Of a stretch of DNA of 64,000 nucleotides, positions 17,029 through 26,057 are shown piece after piece. This DNA comes from an uncultured Lentisphaeria bacterium (GTDB lineage: Bacteria > Verrucomicrobiota > Lentisphaeria > Victivallales > Victivallaceae), in NCBI GenBank assembly GCA_949298075.1, contig CASFVA010000070.1, positions 1-64,000 on the forward strand, read 5' to 3'. The position numbers and the translations under genes are program-made. Within the stretch, counting starts at the first letter, position 1. Every line of letters starts with the position of its first letter. The notes below the pieces were generated by a model. It ran no database searches. It saw only the letters and a list, made by a program, of their open reading frames with translations, and was not told the origin of the DNA.

Positions 17029-17886
17029 TCACTTCAGATTGCGTCCGGCGACGCACAGCGCACCGACCGGGAGGCCGAGCCGCCGGGACACCACCGCGCA
17101 CTTGACCCGCAGCAGAAAAAACGCCGGACGGTCAAAACAGTCCTCCAGCGACTCGAAGTTGCCCTGTCCCTTGCAGACCACCAGATCAGAATTCCGGAGT
17201 TCGGCCAGAAATTCCGGACTGCTGCCGGTCAGCGAAATGCCGGGAGTGCGATCTCCGGTGTCGACGATCCGGAAGCCGCCGAATCCGGAAGCGGCGGCAT
17301 CGGTCCGGGTCACATCGTTGAGAATGGCTCCGCCCCGCACTCCGATGGTGATTTTGTCACTGAAGCGCCCGATCAGCAGGTGGTCAATGACAGCCTCGCC
17401 GCAGTTATCCAACACGTAAAAAATGCGGCCGGCCTGCTCCATGCGGCGGCGGAGAGCATCGATCGCAGCCGTATCGACAGGAGCGTCCAGCACTTCGCGA
17501 ATCCGGTCGGCGGCCTCCTCCAGCCTGAAATCCGGATTGACTCCGTAGTCGATGATGTTGCCGCCGATGGCCAGCTTAACTGCCGCCGCAAAGGGATCAG
17601 CGGCCGCTTCAGCCATCCGGCGCAGTTCGGGCAGCAGCTGCAATCCCAGCCCGGTGGAACGGCGTTTGATTTCAGCAAAGGGATCGTCGACGCCGGTTTC
17701 ACGGCGCTGAACCGCGGCGAACCGGGTCATGAGTTCCGGCGGAGTAATCCGGCTGCCGTCGCGCAGCAGAATACCGAGCAATTCATCAGCCACACGCCGG
17801 CGGCGGTCCGGATCGGAACCGGCACCCGCCGCAATCCGCCGCACCTGGTTGAATACGCATTCGTAACAGTCAAAATCCAATTTCAT
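17029..17886 (-). CDS. DUF89 / ARMT1-like damage-control phosphatase
   Basis: 285 residues matching the DUF89 family, metal-dependent phosphatases proposed to remove damaged or excess phosphometabolites. Visible features are the N-terminal cysteine pair (DCYECVFNQV), IGGNIIDYGVN, FYVLDNCGEAVIDHLL with the metal-site Asp-Asn, RGGAILNDVT, and SDLVVCKGQGNFE. The start at 17886 is preceded by GGAGG and overlaps the lnt stop by 4 bases, so the two are coupled. The substrate is unknown. Confidence 0.85.
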   Translation of the reverse strand: MKLDFDCYECVFNQVRRIAAGAGSDPDRRRRVADELLGILLRDGSRITPPELMTRFAAVQRRETGVDDPFAEIKRRSTGLGLQLLPELRRMAEAAADPFAAAVKLAIGGNIIDYGVNPDFRLEEAADRIREVLDAPVDTAAIDALRRRMEQAGRIFYVLDNCGEAVIDHLLIGRFSDKITIGVRGGAILNDVTRTDAAASGFGGFRIVDTGDRTPGISLTGSSPEFLAELRNSDLVVCKGQGNFESLEDCFDRPAFFLLRVKCAVVSRRLGLPVGALCVAGRNLK

Positions 17887-19658
17887 AATTCCGCTCCTCC
17901 GGCCGGCGCCGATCCGGGATTTCCGGGGCGGTTCAACTCCAGCTGCCGCCGTCTCCGGCGCAGAATCACCGCCGCCGTCCAGCCCAGCCAGACCGCCGTT
18001 CCGCCGCCCAGCACTCCGATGAACCATTCACCGCAGCGCACATAAAATGTCACCTTTTCCACCACCGGCGCCCGGAGCCGGACCACCGCCCGGCCCCGCC
18101 CCAGCTCCGGACGCCGCTCCCCGCCAGGGGTGACCGGACACTGGGTGAAACGACCGGTCGGCAGCACCACTCCGGTGCCGCCGTTATTGCCGACTCTGAT
18201 CATGGGCAGCCCGGTTTCCACCGCCCGCAGCACCGCGTTGGCCAGGTGCTGTTCGGGTTCGCTGCTCCGGGGATACCAGGCGTCGTTGGAAACCGCCAGC
18301 AGCAAATTGGCGCCGTGCCGCGCCAGCTTGCGCACCTGATAGCTGAACACCCCTTCGTAACAGACCGCCACGCCGATCCGGACTCCCGGCACCGGCTCCA
18401 GCGGACGGGGATTGCTCCCCGGCGTGAGATCACGCCCCATGTCAATATAGTTCACCAGCCAGCCGGGCAGAAAACGCCGGAACGGCACGTATTCACCGAA
18501 CGGCACCCGGTGCATCTTGTCGTAACGCCCGCCCAGCGTTCCGTCGGGGTTGATCAGCAGAACGCTGTTGGTGGCCCCCGGTTCAATTCCCCTCACCGGC
18601 AGAACCTCCTCGAAGTCCAGGGTTCCCAGCAGAAACGGCCGGCCGCTCCGGGCCGCCAGTCCGTAGACGGTGTCCTGATAATCCCGGCAGAGCCGGCCAT
18701 AGGGGCTGAGCGCCGGTCGCCGGTTCAACCGCCCGGAGCTGAAAAAAGGCAGCGGCACCGCACTCTCCGGCCAGACGATAAAGTCGAAATCCACCGCTTC
18801 AGCCAGCGCCGCTCCGGTCAGGCTCCGGTAGATCTCCAGCGCCTCGGCCGCCCGCTCCAGCGAGGCATGCCGACGCTGGGAGAGATCGCCCTGAACGGCC
18901 AGCGCCGTCACCGTGCGCTCCGGCAATGGCGCTTCAGTTCCGAGCCGGTACCACCCGTACCCCGCCGCCGCCGCCGGTAACAGCGCCAGCACCGCCGCCG
19001 CCACCCGGGCTCGCCGGAACGCCAGCGCGAAAATTGCAGAATTACCGAGTGCGACCAGGAAGTTGACGCCGTAACCTCCGGTGAACTCCGCAATCTGAAG
19101 CAGCGGAAGATTGCGGTACTGGGTGACGGAAAAATCATTCCAGACAAACAACCGCGACCGGGTCCACTCCAGCAGCGTGAAAAGCGCTGCCGCGCCCAGG
19201 CCGAACACCGCCAGCCGCCAGGGCTGCGCACCGGAGGCCAGATAATTCCGCCGGGCGGCTTCGCCGCCGTTTTCCACTCCGTCCGGATAGATGGTGATCC
19301 GCCACAATCCCGGCAGCAGCGCCGCCCATACCGCCGGCCACAGCGAAATCACCGGAGCCAGCAGCCACGGCACTGCCGGATTAATTTCCCGTAGAAACCG
19401 AAAAGCGAAAAGCGACCATCCCAGTCCCCAGAGCCAGCCGTAAAATCCGGCCAGACGCCAGCGGCAGCGCTCCGTCGCGCACCAGATCAGCGGCGTCAGC
19501 ATGACAAAAGCCGCCCAGCTCCAGTTCAGCGGCGGCAGAGCCGCGGCGTACAGCAGTCCGCCGCCAAAACAGGCCGCTCCCCGAAACCAGACGCCGCGCC
19601 GCCTCACCAGCGGTGACTCATCCGGAACCGCTTCATTTTTTTTGCGGAAAATCCCCAT
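17883..19658 (-). CDS. lnt: Apolipoprotein N-acyltransferase
   Basis: Lnt adds the third acyl chain to lipoproteins at the inner membrane. The 591-residue product has six or more N-terminal hydrophobic segments and then a nitrilase-like periplasmic domain. The catalytic triad is visible: Glu in WPESAVPLP, Lys in YDKMHRVPFGEYVPF and Cys in VAVCYEGVF. A last membrane segment (WFIGVLGGGTAVWLGWTAAVIL) closes the protein. It starts at the ATG 19658. With the several lipoproteins in this window it supports a classical diderm lipoprotein pathway. Confidence 0.93.
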   Translation of the reverse strand: MGIFRKKNEAVPDESPLVRRRGVWFRGAACFGGGLLYAAALPPLNWSWAAFVMLTPLIWCATERCRWRLAGFYGWLWGLGWSLFAFRFLREINPAVPWLLAPVISLWPAVWAALLPGLWRITIYPDGVENGGEAARRNYLASGAQPWRLAVFGLGAAALFTLLEWTRSRLFVWNDFSVTQYRNLPLLQIAEFTGGYGVNFLVALGNSAIFALAFRRARVAAAVLALLPAAAAGYGWYRLGTEAPLPERTVTALAVQGDLSQRRHASLERAAEALEIYRSLTGAALAEAVDFDFIVWPESAVPLPFFSSGRLNRRPALSPYGRLCRDYQDTVYGLAARSGRPFLLGTLDFEEVLPVRGIEPGATNSVLLINPDGTLGGRYDKMHRVPFGEYVPFRRFLPGWLVNYIDMGRDLTPGSNPRPLEPVPGVRIGVAVCYEGVFSYQVRKLARHGANLLLAVSNDAWYPRSSEPEQHLANAVLRAVETGLPMIRVGNNGGTGVVLPTGRFTQCPVTPGGERRPELGRGRAVVRLRAPVVEKVTFYVRCGEWFIGVLGGGTAVWLGWTAAVILRRRRRQLELNRPGNPGSAPAGGAEL

Positions 19659-19676
19659 GTAAAAGTCCGGATTTCA

Positions 19677-19705
19677 TTGAATTTTCGTGATATTTGGTGT
19701 AATTT
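19677..19705 (+). promoter_or_regulatory. Possible promoter for nadB-pcnB-GHL10
   Basis: TTGAAT (19677-19682), a 17-base spacer and TAATTT (19700-19705) in the AT-rich gap divergent from lnt. The -10 box is weaker than in other promoters of this window. Confidence 0.4.
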
Positions 19706-19797
19706 ACTACAATTTCAATTGCCGCGCAACCGACGGCCCGGATAAAAATTCCGGTTTTTGAGGCGGATCCGCTTTGCAGCCGGAACGAGGTGCTTCT

Positions 19798-21450
19798 ATG
19801 AAGATCAATGAAATCAAATACTTCGACCATATCGTAATCGGCAGCGGTCTGGCCGGACTCACCACCGCCTGGCGTCTCGGCCAAACCGGCCGCAGCGTAG
19901 CGGTGCTGACCAAACGCGAAATCGACAACTGCAACAGCCGCCTGGCTCAGGGCGGCGTCGCCTGTGTCATGGATGCACTCGACAGCTTCGACGAACATGT
20001 CAAGGACACCCTCACCGCCGGAGCCGGCATGTGCGACGTCGGCGCGGTCCGCACCATCGTCGAAGCCGGCCCGGAAGCCATCCGGGAACTGATCGATCTC
20101 GGAGTCAAATTCACCACCCGCAGCGACCTGGGCATCGCCGAAGACGGCGCCAGTTACGATCTCGGTCGCGAGGGCGGACACCACACGCGCCGGATTCTTC
20201 ACGCCGGCGACATTACCGGCGCCGAACTGGAGCGCGTCATGGTCGAAACCGTGCGTGCCATGCCCAATGTCAAAGTGTTTGAATTCCACTGCGTCATCGA
20301 CCTGGTGGTGAGCCGGCGTCTGGCCATCGGCGGCCCCAACCGCTGTTTCGGAGCCTACGTGCTCAACGTCGCCACCGGCGACATCGAAACCATGCTGGCC
20401 CCCACCACCGTGATCGCCTGCGGCGGCGTCGGCAAGGTTTATCTGTACACCAGCAATCCCGACGTGGCCTGCGGCTCGGGCATTGCGATGGCGTACCGGG
20501 CCGGAGCGCGGATTTCCAACATGGAGTTCATCCAGTTTCATCCGACGATTCTCCACCACCCGACCATCCGTTCGTTTCTGATCAGCGAAGCCCTGCGCGG
20601 CGAGGGAGCAGTGCTCAAATGCCGCGAAAACCGCGACTCCGAACCGGTGGAATTCATGCACAAGTACCACCCGATGAAGAGCCTGGCTCCCCGCGACGTG
20701 GTCGCCCGCGCCATCGATTCAGAAATGAAGCGCACCGGCGAGGAATGCGTCTATCTCGACATCCGCCACCTCAGTGAGGAGAAACTGCGGCTGCGCTTCC
20801 CCAACATCTTCAACAAATGCCTCGAAGCCGGCATCAACATGGCGCACGATCTTATTCCGGTGGTTCCGGCCGCGCACTTCTGCTGCGGCGGCATCCAGAC
20901 TGACGTCAACGGCGCCTCGTCGATTCAGGGCCTCTACGCGGCGGGAGAGTCAGCGTGCACCGGACTGCACGGCGCCAACCGACTGGCCTCGAACAGTTTG
21001 CTTGAAGCCATCGTGGTGCCGAAATTCATCGCCCGCGACATCGAAGGAAAATTCGACGCGCTCAGCCGTCAGATGCCCCCCAAGGAGCTGGCGCTCAACT
21101 GGACGACCGGCAACGCCACGGATTCGGATGAACTGATTCTGATCAGCCACAACTGGGATGAAATCCGGCGCTTCATGTGGGACTATGTCGGCATTTACCG
21201 CACCAACAAGCGCCTGGAACGCGCCAAGAACCGGATCAAGCTGATCCGCAAGGAAATCGAAAAATACTACTGGGATTTCATCGTCACCGCGGACCTGGTT
21301 GAACTGCGCAACATCGCCACGGTGGCTGAACTGATTATCGACTCTTCGCTGAAGCGGCACGAAAGCCGCGGTCTCAACTACAACGCCGATTATCCCTATC
21401 TCGATCCCGAGCTGGAGTGCGTCGACACGGTGATCGAAAGGGATTTGTGA
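19798..21450 (+). CDS. nadB: L-aspartate oxidase
   Basis: The flavoprotein NadB oxidises L-aspartate to iminoaspartate, the first step of NAD synthesis. The 550 residues show the FAD dinucleotide motif IVIGSGLAGLTTAWRL, the signature NSRLAQGGVACV, EGGHHTRRILHAGDITG, EFIQFHPT, SEALRGEGAVL, and VPAAHFCCGGIQTD with SACTGLHGANRLASNSLLEA. The start is the ATG 19798 behind ACGAGG. The final GTGA is shared with the next gene. The distinction from succinate dehydrogenase is supported by the lack of neighbouring sdh genes and by the NadB-type C terminus. Confidence 0.93.
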   Translation: MKINEIKYFDHIVIGSGLAGLTTAWRLGQTGRSVAVLTKREIDNCNSRLAQGGVACVMDALDSFDEHVKDTLTAGAGMCDVGAVRTIVEAGPEAIRELIDLGVKFTTRSDLGIAEDGASYDLGREGGHHTRRILHAGDITGAELERVMVETVRAMPNVKVFEFHCVIDLVVSRRLAIGGPNRCFGAYVLNVATGDIETMLAPTTVIACGGVGKVYLYTSNPDVACGSGIAMAYRAGARISNMEFIQFHPTILHHPTIRSFLISEALRGEGAVLKCRENRDSEPVEFMHKYHPMKSLAPRDVVARAIDSEMKRTGEECVYLDIRHLSEEKLRLRFPNIFNKCLEAGINMAHDLIPVVPAAHFCCGGIQTDVNGASSIQGLYAAGESACTGLHGANRLASNSLLEAIVVPKFIARDIEGKFDALSRQMPPKELALNWTTGNATDSDELILISHNWDEIRRFMWDYVGIYRTNKRLERAKNRIKLIRKEIEKYYWDFIVTADLVELRNIATVAELIIDSSLKRHESRGLNYNADYPYLDPELECVDTVIERDL

Positions 21451-22649
21451 GCGCGATGAAACGACAGCTGCAGGTAAGCGCCAACGCGACTGATCTGATC
21501 CGCGATCTACAAAACTCCGGCTATGAGGCCTATATCGTAGGCGGAGCGGTACGGGATCTGCTGCTGGGACGCAATCCCAAGGACTTTGACATTTCGACCT
21601 CGGCCACGCCGGAGGAGGTGCGCAAGGTTTTCGGCCGCCGGTCGAGCCGGATCATCGGGAAACGCTTCCGGCTGGCCCACGTCTACAAGGGGGGGGAACT
21701 GTTCGAAGTGAGCACTTTCCGCCGGACGCCCCGCCATGCGGGAGGAAACGGCGAGGCCGCGCATGAAAATCTGATTCTTTCCGACAATGTTTTCGGCACC
21801 GCCGAGGAGGATGCCTGGCGGCGCGATTTCACGGTGAATGCGCTCTTCTACGATCCGATCCGGGAGGAGATTTTCGACTACACCGGCCAGGGGCTGACCG
21901 ACATTGAAAACCGCACGGTCCGGGCGATCGGCGAACCGGCGCTGAGGTTCGAGGAGGATCCGGTACGGCTGCTGCGGGCGCTCAAACTGGTGGCGCAGTT
22001 CGACTTCGTGCTTGACGCCGCCACTGAAAACGCGCTGTTCGCCAAACTGCCGCTGTTCAGCCACGCCTCGCAGTCGCGCCTGTCGCTGGAACTGGAAAAA
22101 ATTCTCCAGTCCAGTTACGGCGACCGCCACCTGCAGGTGTTTCACGACTACGGACTGCTGGACTATTTTCTGCCGGAAATCAACCGTCGCTGGGACACGC
22201 CACCGGTGGAATACGCGCTCGACCTGCTCTACGAACGCAACTGCCGGGTGGAGGAGCGTCGTTACCGCAACAGCGTTTCCCTGGCGGCGGCGACGGTGGC
22301 GCTGCCCCTGATCGAAGCCGAACTCGGACGGGCTCCGGGCCGGCTCTGGGAAGGCTCCCGGAAAACGGCGGAAACCATCCGCTCCGTGCTGAACCGGACT
22401 TTCGCTCCGCAGACGCTGATGATGCGCATGGTGCTTTCGGCGGAACGGATTCTGCTGCTGCAAAGTTCGTTTGAGTCGGAGGCCGCGCCTCCCCATCCCC
22501 ATCAGCACGGCTATGCCCACGCCCGGGAATTGTTTCTGATCCGGCACGCGGTCGCCGGGGACAATGTCGACGAACTCGAACGCCGCTGGCCGCCGGCCTC
22601 GGACCGTCCGGCCCGCCGGCGGGGCGGACGCAGACCGGGGCGGAAATGA
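21447..22649 (+). CDS. pcnB: Poly(A) polymerase I / tRNA nucleotidyltransferase family protein
   Basis: 400 residues of the class II nucleotidyltransferase superfamily. Visible are GGAVRDLLLGRNPKDFDIST with the catalytic DxD, RRDFTVNALFYDP, RAIGEPALRFEEDPVRLLRALK, and SRLSLELEKILQSSYG. The basic C terminus (RPARRRGGRRPGRK) and the RRDFTVNALF context are PcnB-like, so polyadenylation of RNA 3' ends is likelier than CCA addition, though the latter is not excluded. The GTG at 21447 gives a 4-base overlap with nadB and a better-spaced AAAGGGA than the ATG at 21456; both are possible starts. Confidence 0.8.
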   Translation: MSAMKRQLQVSANATDLIRDLQNSGYEAYIVGGAVRDLLLGRNPKDFDISTSATPEEVRKVFGRRSSRIIGKRFRLAHVYKGGELFEVSTFRRTPRHAGGNGEAAHENLILSDNVFGTAEEDAWRRDFTVNALFYDPIREEIFDYTGQGLTDIENRTVRAIGEPALRFEEDPVRLLRALKLVAQFDFVLDAATENALFAKLPLFSHASQSRLSLELEKILQSSYGDRHLQVFHDYGLLDYFLPEINRRWDTPPVEYALDLLYERNCRVEERRYRNSVSLAAATVALPLIEAELGRAPGRLWEGSRKTAETIRSVLNRTFAPQTLMMRMVLSAERILLLQSSFESEAAPPHPHQHGYAHARELFLIRHAVAGDNVDELERRWPPASDRPARRRGGRRPGRK

Positions 22650-23935
22650 AGTTCGCGGCGCTGCTGTTCTCCCTGCTGATCGCAGTTGCCGCCGCGGCGG
22701 AGGTGCTGACCGATCCCGCCACCCGGAAACCGGTACGCTATGCCGGACGGTTTTCGGATAAGCCGGTGTGGCTGCCGGCCTACCGGATCCGTCCCGGAGA
22801 AATGCGGGGGGTCTGGGTGGCCACGGTCGAGAATCTCGATTTCGGAATCCATTCCACAGCGGCGTCCTACCGGCGCGATTTCAGCCGGATCATCAGCAAT
22901 CTCAAGCGGGCGGGATTCACGGCGGTGTTCTTTCAGGTGAGACCGCATTGCGACGCCTTTTACGCTTCGAGCCTCAATCCCTGGTCGGCGCGGCTCGCCG
23001 GTGCCGAAGGCCGGGGCATTCCCGGTTTTGATCCGCTGAGCTACATGGTTGCCGAAACCCACCGCCAGGGACTGCAGTTCCATGCCTGGCTCAATCCCTA
23101 TCGGGTGATCGGACGCACCAAACTGAACAAAAGCGGTTATCTCAGAACGCTGGCTCCCGGCAATTTCGCCCGCCGCAATCCGGGACTGGTGCTCGCCCAC
23201 CGCTCCTCCGGCGGCGGATATTCGCTGTTTCTGAATCCGGGCGAACCGGCGGTCACGGCCCACATCGTCGCCACAGTGACGGAAATCATCCGCAAATATC
23301 CGGTGGACGGCATTCACTTCGACGACTACTTCTATTTGTACGAGGACATTGGAGCCATTGATGCCGACACCTACCGCCGCCGCAATCCGGGCCGGCTGTC
23401 GCTCGCGGCCTGGCGCCGGGCCAATGTCACCGGCACCATCCGGGCCGTCAGGCAGGCGGTCGAACAGGCCGAACGGTCCAGCCGGCGCCGCATTGCGTTC
23501 GGGGTCAGTCCGTTCGGGATCTGGGCCAACCGCCGTTCCCTGCCGTCGGGATCGCTCACCGGCGGCAAGGAATCCTACTTCACCCAGTACGCCGATACCC
23601 GGGGATGGGTGAAAAACGGCCTGATCGATTATATCGTCCCCCAGCTCTACTGGCCGTTCACCCATGAGGTCGCCGCCTATGCCGCACTGGCCGACTGGTG
23701 GGCCGACACGGTGCGCGGGACCGGAGTCCGGCTTTACATCGGACAAGGCTTCTACCGGGTCGGCAAAGCCGGCTGGAATGAAAACGAAATCATCAACCAG
23801 CTCCGCTACAATCAGACCCGGCCGGAAATCGGAGGGTCGATCTTCTTCTCGTACCGGCATCTTTTCTCTCCGGAAAACGCAACCGCCAAACGGAGTTTCT
23901 ATCAGCTGCTCCGGCTGTGGGGCGTGTACCGCTGA
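22646..23935 (+). CDS. Secreted GHL10/DUF187-type glycoside hydrolase-like protein
   Basis: 429 residues with a signal peptide (KFAALLFSLLIAVAAAAEV). A barrel domain of the hypothetical glycosyl hydrolase 10 (YngK/DUF187) family follows: MRGVWVATVENLDF, FTAVFFQVRPHCDAFYAS, LQFHAWLNPYRV, VDGIHFDDYFY, and IVPQLYWPF. Related barrels act on peptidoglycan-like or other glycans, but activity is not established for the family as a whole. The ATG overlaps the pcnB stop by 4 bases. The linkage to nadB and pcnB has no obvious functional meaning. Confidence 0.8.
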   Translation: MKFAALLFSLLIAVAAAAEVLTDPATRKPVRYAGRFSDKPVWLPAYRIRPGEMRGVWVATVENLDFGIHSTAASYRRDFSRIISNLKRAGFTAVFFQVRPHCDAFYASSLNPWSARLAGAEGRGIPGFDPLSYMVAETHRQGLQFHAWLNPYRVIGRTKLNKSGYLRTLAPGNFARRNPGLVLAHRSSGGGYSLFLNPGEPAVTAHIVATVTEIIRKYPVDGIHFDDYFYLYEDIGAIDADTYRRRNPGRLSLAAWRRANVTGTIRAVRQAVEQAERSSRRRIAFGVSPFGIWANRRSLPSGSLTGGKESYFTQYADTRGWVKNGLIDYIVPQLYWPFTHEVAAYAALADWWADTVRGTGVRLYIGQGFYRVGKAGWNENEIINQLRYNQTRPEIGGSIFFSYRHLFSPENATAKRSFYQLLRLWGVYR

Positions 23936-23971
23936 CCGGACGTCGAAATCAACTCCGACGCGGCCGCCGAC

Positions 23972-24769
23972 TCAGAATCCGAAACGACGGATGAAGGCCC
24001 GGTGCAGCGCTTTGTCCTGATAGGGGTCGGGGGCGTCTTCCGCCAACTCTTCGGGCCGGTAATTGCTGACGACGTCGAGCCAGACAATCCGGCGCAGTTC
24101 AGCTTCCGGGCGGAACCGGATCCGCCAGGTGCGGAAGCCCAGCTCGTAAATTCCGGCGGCGGCATCGAGCACGCTCAACCGCCGCCGCGCATCCAGCGGA
24201 TTATACCGCAGCTGCACCCGGCAGAAATTGAACAGATCGAGCCGGCCGTGCTCCAGCAGCCACCCGGATCGCTCCCGGGCCGCCGGTGCGGCTTCCAGCT
24301 GCCACGGTTCCACCGCCGCCGCGTCGCGCCAGCCGGCCGCCGCCTGCGGAAAACTGTCAGCTTCAGGAATGTAGGGTTTGATGTCCAGCACCGGAGTACC
24401 GTCCAGCAGATCGGAAGCCTTGAAGTGAATCCGGAAGCCATCGACTTCCAGCAGTTCCACGCAGCTCAGGCCGATCGGATTGGGCCGGTGCGGCGACCGG
24501 GTGGCGAACACGCCGTAACGCCCCGTCCCCGGCGCCACCGGCGGCCGTACCTTGGGTTTCCAGTGCGCACCGTAATTGAGATGAAAAACAAAGAGCACCC
24601 AGATCCGGTCAAAACCGGTCAGATCGGCGGCGGCCACCCGCAGCGCCTCCTCGCGCCGCAGCTCAATCCAGCCCGGCATCCGGGCAAAAGCCGCCTGGCG
24701 CGGGGCTTCGCTGCGGAAGCGGGCGGCGGTGTGCACGACGCCGATGGGGGAAAAGGCAAAATTTTCCAT
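23972..24769 (-). CDS. trmO: tRNA (adenine(37)-N6)-methyltransferase TrmO
   Basis: TrmO (TsaA/YaeB) methylates N6-threonylcarbamoyladenosine 37 in certain tRNAs using SAM, with an unusual beta-barrel fold. Visible are FSPIGVVHTAARF, DRIWVLFVFHLN, the motif YGVFATRSPHRPNPIGLSCV, and LLDGTPVLDIKPYIPEAD. The 265-residue length includes the C-terminal domain of the longer TrmO form (NPLDARRRLSVLD). The ATG at 24769 matches the family N terminus. It lies just downstream of tRNA-Thr, itself a t6A-type tRNA; this may be coincidence. Confidence 0.9.
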   Translation of the reverse strand: MENFAFSPIGVVHTAARFRSEAPRQAAFARMPGWIELRREEALRVAAADLTGFDRIWVLFVFHLNYGAHWKPKVRPPVAPGTGRYGVFATRSPHRPNPIGLSCVELLEVDGFRIHFKASDLLDGTPVLDIKPYIPEADSFPQAAAGWRDAAAVEPWQLEAAPAARERSGWLLEHGRLDLFNFCRVQLRYNPLDARRRLSVLDAAAGIYELGFRTWRIRFRPEAELRRIVWLDVVSNYRPEELAEDAPDPYQDKALHRAFIRRFGF

Positions 24770-24928
24770 TACAGAACTCGCCGGAAGCGTCCGGACGGCG
24801 CCCCGGCCGCCGCAATGACACCGGACGGATTCCGGGGCCCCGGAACAATCCTGAATGCCCAAACGCGCTTACATTAAAAAACCGGTGCTCCCTCCTCAGG
24901 GATCCGCCGGATATGGATATGCAGAAAA

Positions 24929-25004
24929 TGGAGCCAATGATCGGAATCGAACCGATGACCTATTCATTACGAGTGAATTGCTCTACCGACTGAGCTACAT
25001 TGGC
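24929..25004 (-). tRNA. tRNA-Thr (anticodon CGT)
   Basis: Read on the minus strand: acceptor GCCAATG/CATTGGC, D-arm with AGCTCAGTCGGTAGAGC, anticodon arm ATTCA-CTCGTAA-TGAAT (anticodon CGT), T-arm with GGTTCGATTCC, discriminator T and encoded CCA. A promoter-like TATATT lies 16 bases upstream. Confidence 0.97.
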
Positions 25005-25019
25005 AGATCCATGTTCATA

Positions 25020-25047
25020 AATATAGCACTGTTTTTCAAATTTTAAA
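25020..25047 (-). promoter_or_regulatory. Putative promoter for tRNA-Thr
   Basis: On the minus strand TTTAAA (25047-25042), a 16-base spacer and TATATT (25025-25020). The -35 region overlaps the stop codon of the AraC-type gene. Confidence 0.5.
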
Positions 25048-25951
25048 GGGGAGGTCCGGAGTTTTTACAGGAAATCCGGCGGTAGGCGCCGGGAGTCATC
25101 CCCTGACGGCTCCGGAACAGCCGGATGAAGTAGTTGGGATCGGAAAAGCCGCCGGCATAGGCGATTTCCCGAACCGTGAGGTCGCCGCGCCGGAGCAGCC
25201 TGCGGCAGTGCTCCAAGCGCAGTTCCTGAAGGTATCCCAGCACCGTCATGCCCAATCCGGCGCGGAAAATCCGGGTCAGATGTCCCGGGGTCACCCGGAA
25301 TTGAGCCGCCGTCGCCGCCACCGTCAGTCCCGGATCGGTGTAATGCCGGTCCAGGAATCCCTTGCTGCGCAGCAACAGCCAGCCGGCGGCTCCCGCCGGC
25401 GCCTCCGCCGCCGGGCCGGACGCGCCGGAACCGGCTTCCAGCAGCATTCCCAGCAATTCGAGCAGCAGGCCGCGCCGACGCAGTTCGCCGCCGGGCCCCG
25501 GGGCCGCCGCCACCCGGAAATAAGCGCGCAGCCGTTCCGGGAACTCCGGCGGAACCGTTTCAACGAACCACGGGAAACGCACTCCTGGCAGTTCCGGCGG
25601 CCGGGCGCATAGTCCGGCATGAAAATCCCGTCCTCCGCCGGAAAAGACAAACACCTCGGAGGCGCCGCGGGGTGCCCGGCAGTCGCCGAACCAGTCAAAG
25701 TGCACACACCAGCGTTCCAGCGCCGCCAAAGTCGCCGTGTAATGTTCAAGTCCGGGCGGAATCACAATCACGTTGCCCGGGCCGCAGCTGAAACGGCGCT
25801 CCGGAGTGCCGACCACTCCGGCCCCCCGGGCAAAATAAACCAGTTCATAGTCGTAAATCCGGCGATTGGGTTCGATCTTGCCAACCGGCCAGGCGGCGTG
25901 ATAAACCGCTCCGCCACTCGGGGCCAGTTGGGAAATTGCGGGATCCTGCAT
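25043..25951 (-). CDS. AraC-family transcriptional regulator
   Basis: 302 residues. The N-terminal sensor resembles the AraC arabinose-binding type (YDYELVYFARGAG, CGPGNVIVIPPGLEHY). The C-terminal domain has two helix-turn-helix motifs (LTVAATAAQFRVTPGHLTRIFR and VREIAYAGGFSDPNYFIRLFRS). It is divergent from the GHL6-like gene at 26058 with about 105 bases between, which makes that gene the most likely target. It starts at the ATG 25951. Confidence 0.9.
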   Translation of the reverse strand: MQDPAISQLAPSGGAVYHAAWPVGKIEPNRRIYDYELVYFARGAGVVGTPERRFSCGPGNVIVIPPGLEHYTATLAALERWCVHFDWFGDCRAPRGASEVFVFSGGGRDFHAGLCARPPELPGVRFPWFVETVPPEFPERLRAYFRVAAAPGPGGELRRRGLLLELLGMLLEAGSGASGPAAEAPAGAAGWLLLRSKGFLDRHYTDPGLTVAATAAQFRVTPGHLTRIFRAGLGMTVLGYLQELRLEHCRRLLRRGDLTVREIAYAGGFSDPNYFIRLFRSRQGMTPGAYRRISCKNSGPPL

Positions 25952-25982
25952 GATTTGTGCTTAAAATATCATTTTTGTCGCC

Positions 25983-26010
25983 TGGCAATCCGGAGATTAG
26001 CGGATATAAT
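25983..26010 (+). promoter_or_regulatory. Putative promoter for the GHL6-like gene
   Basis: TGGCAA (25983-25988), a 16-base spacer and TATAAT (26005-26010). The poor -35 box would suit activation by the divergent AraC regulator. Confidence 0.45.
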
Positions 26011-26057
26011 ATATTTAAAATCTGCTGTTTTTCAAATCCAACACAGGAGATCCCCGC

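Noticed and set aside
24855-25046. Rightward small frame across tRNA-Thr
   Set aside because: It is again an antisense tRNA translation (NRTDDLFITSELLYRLSYIG), a common annotation artefact.
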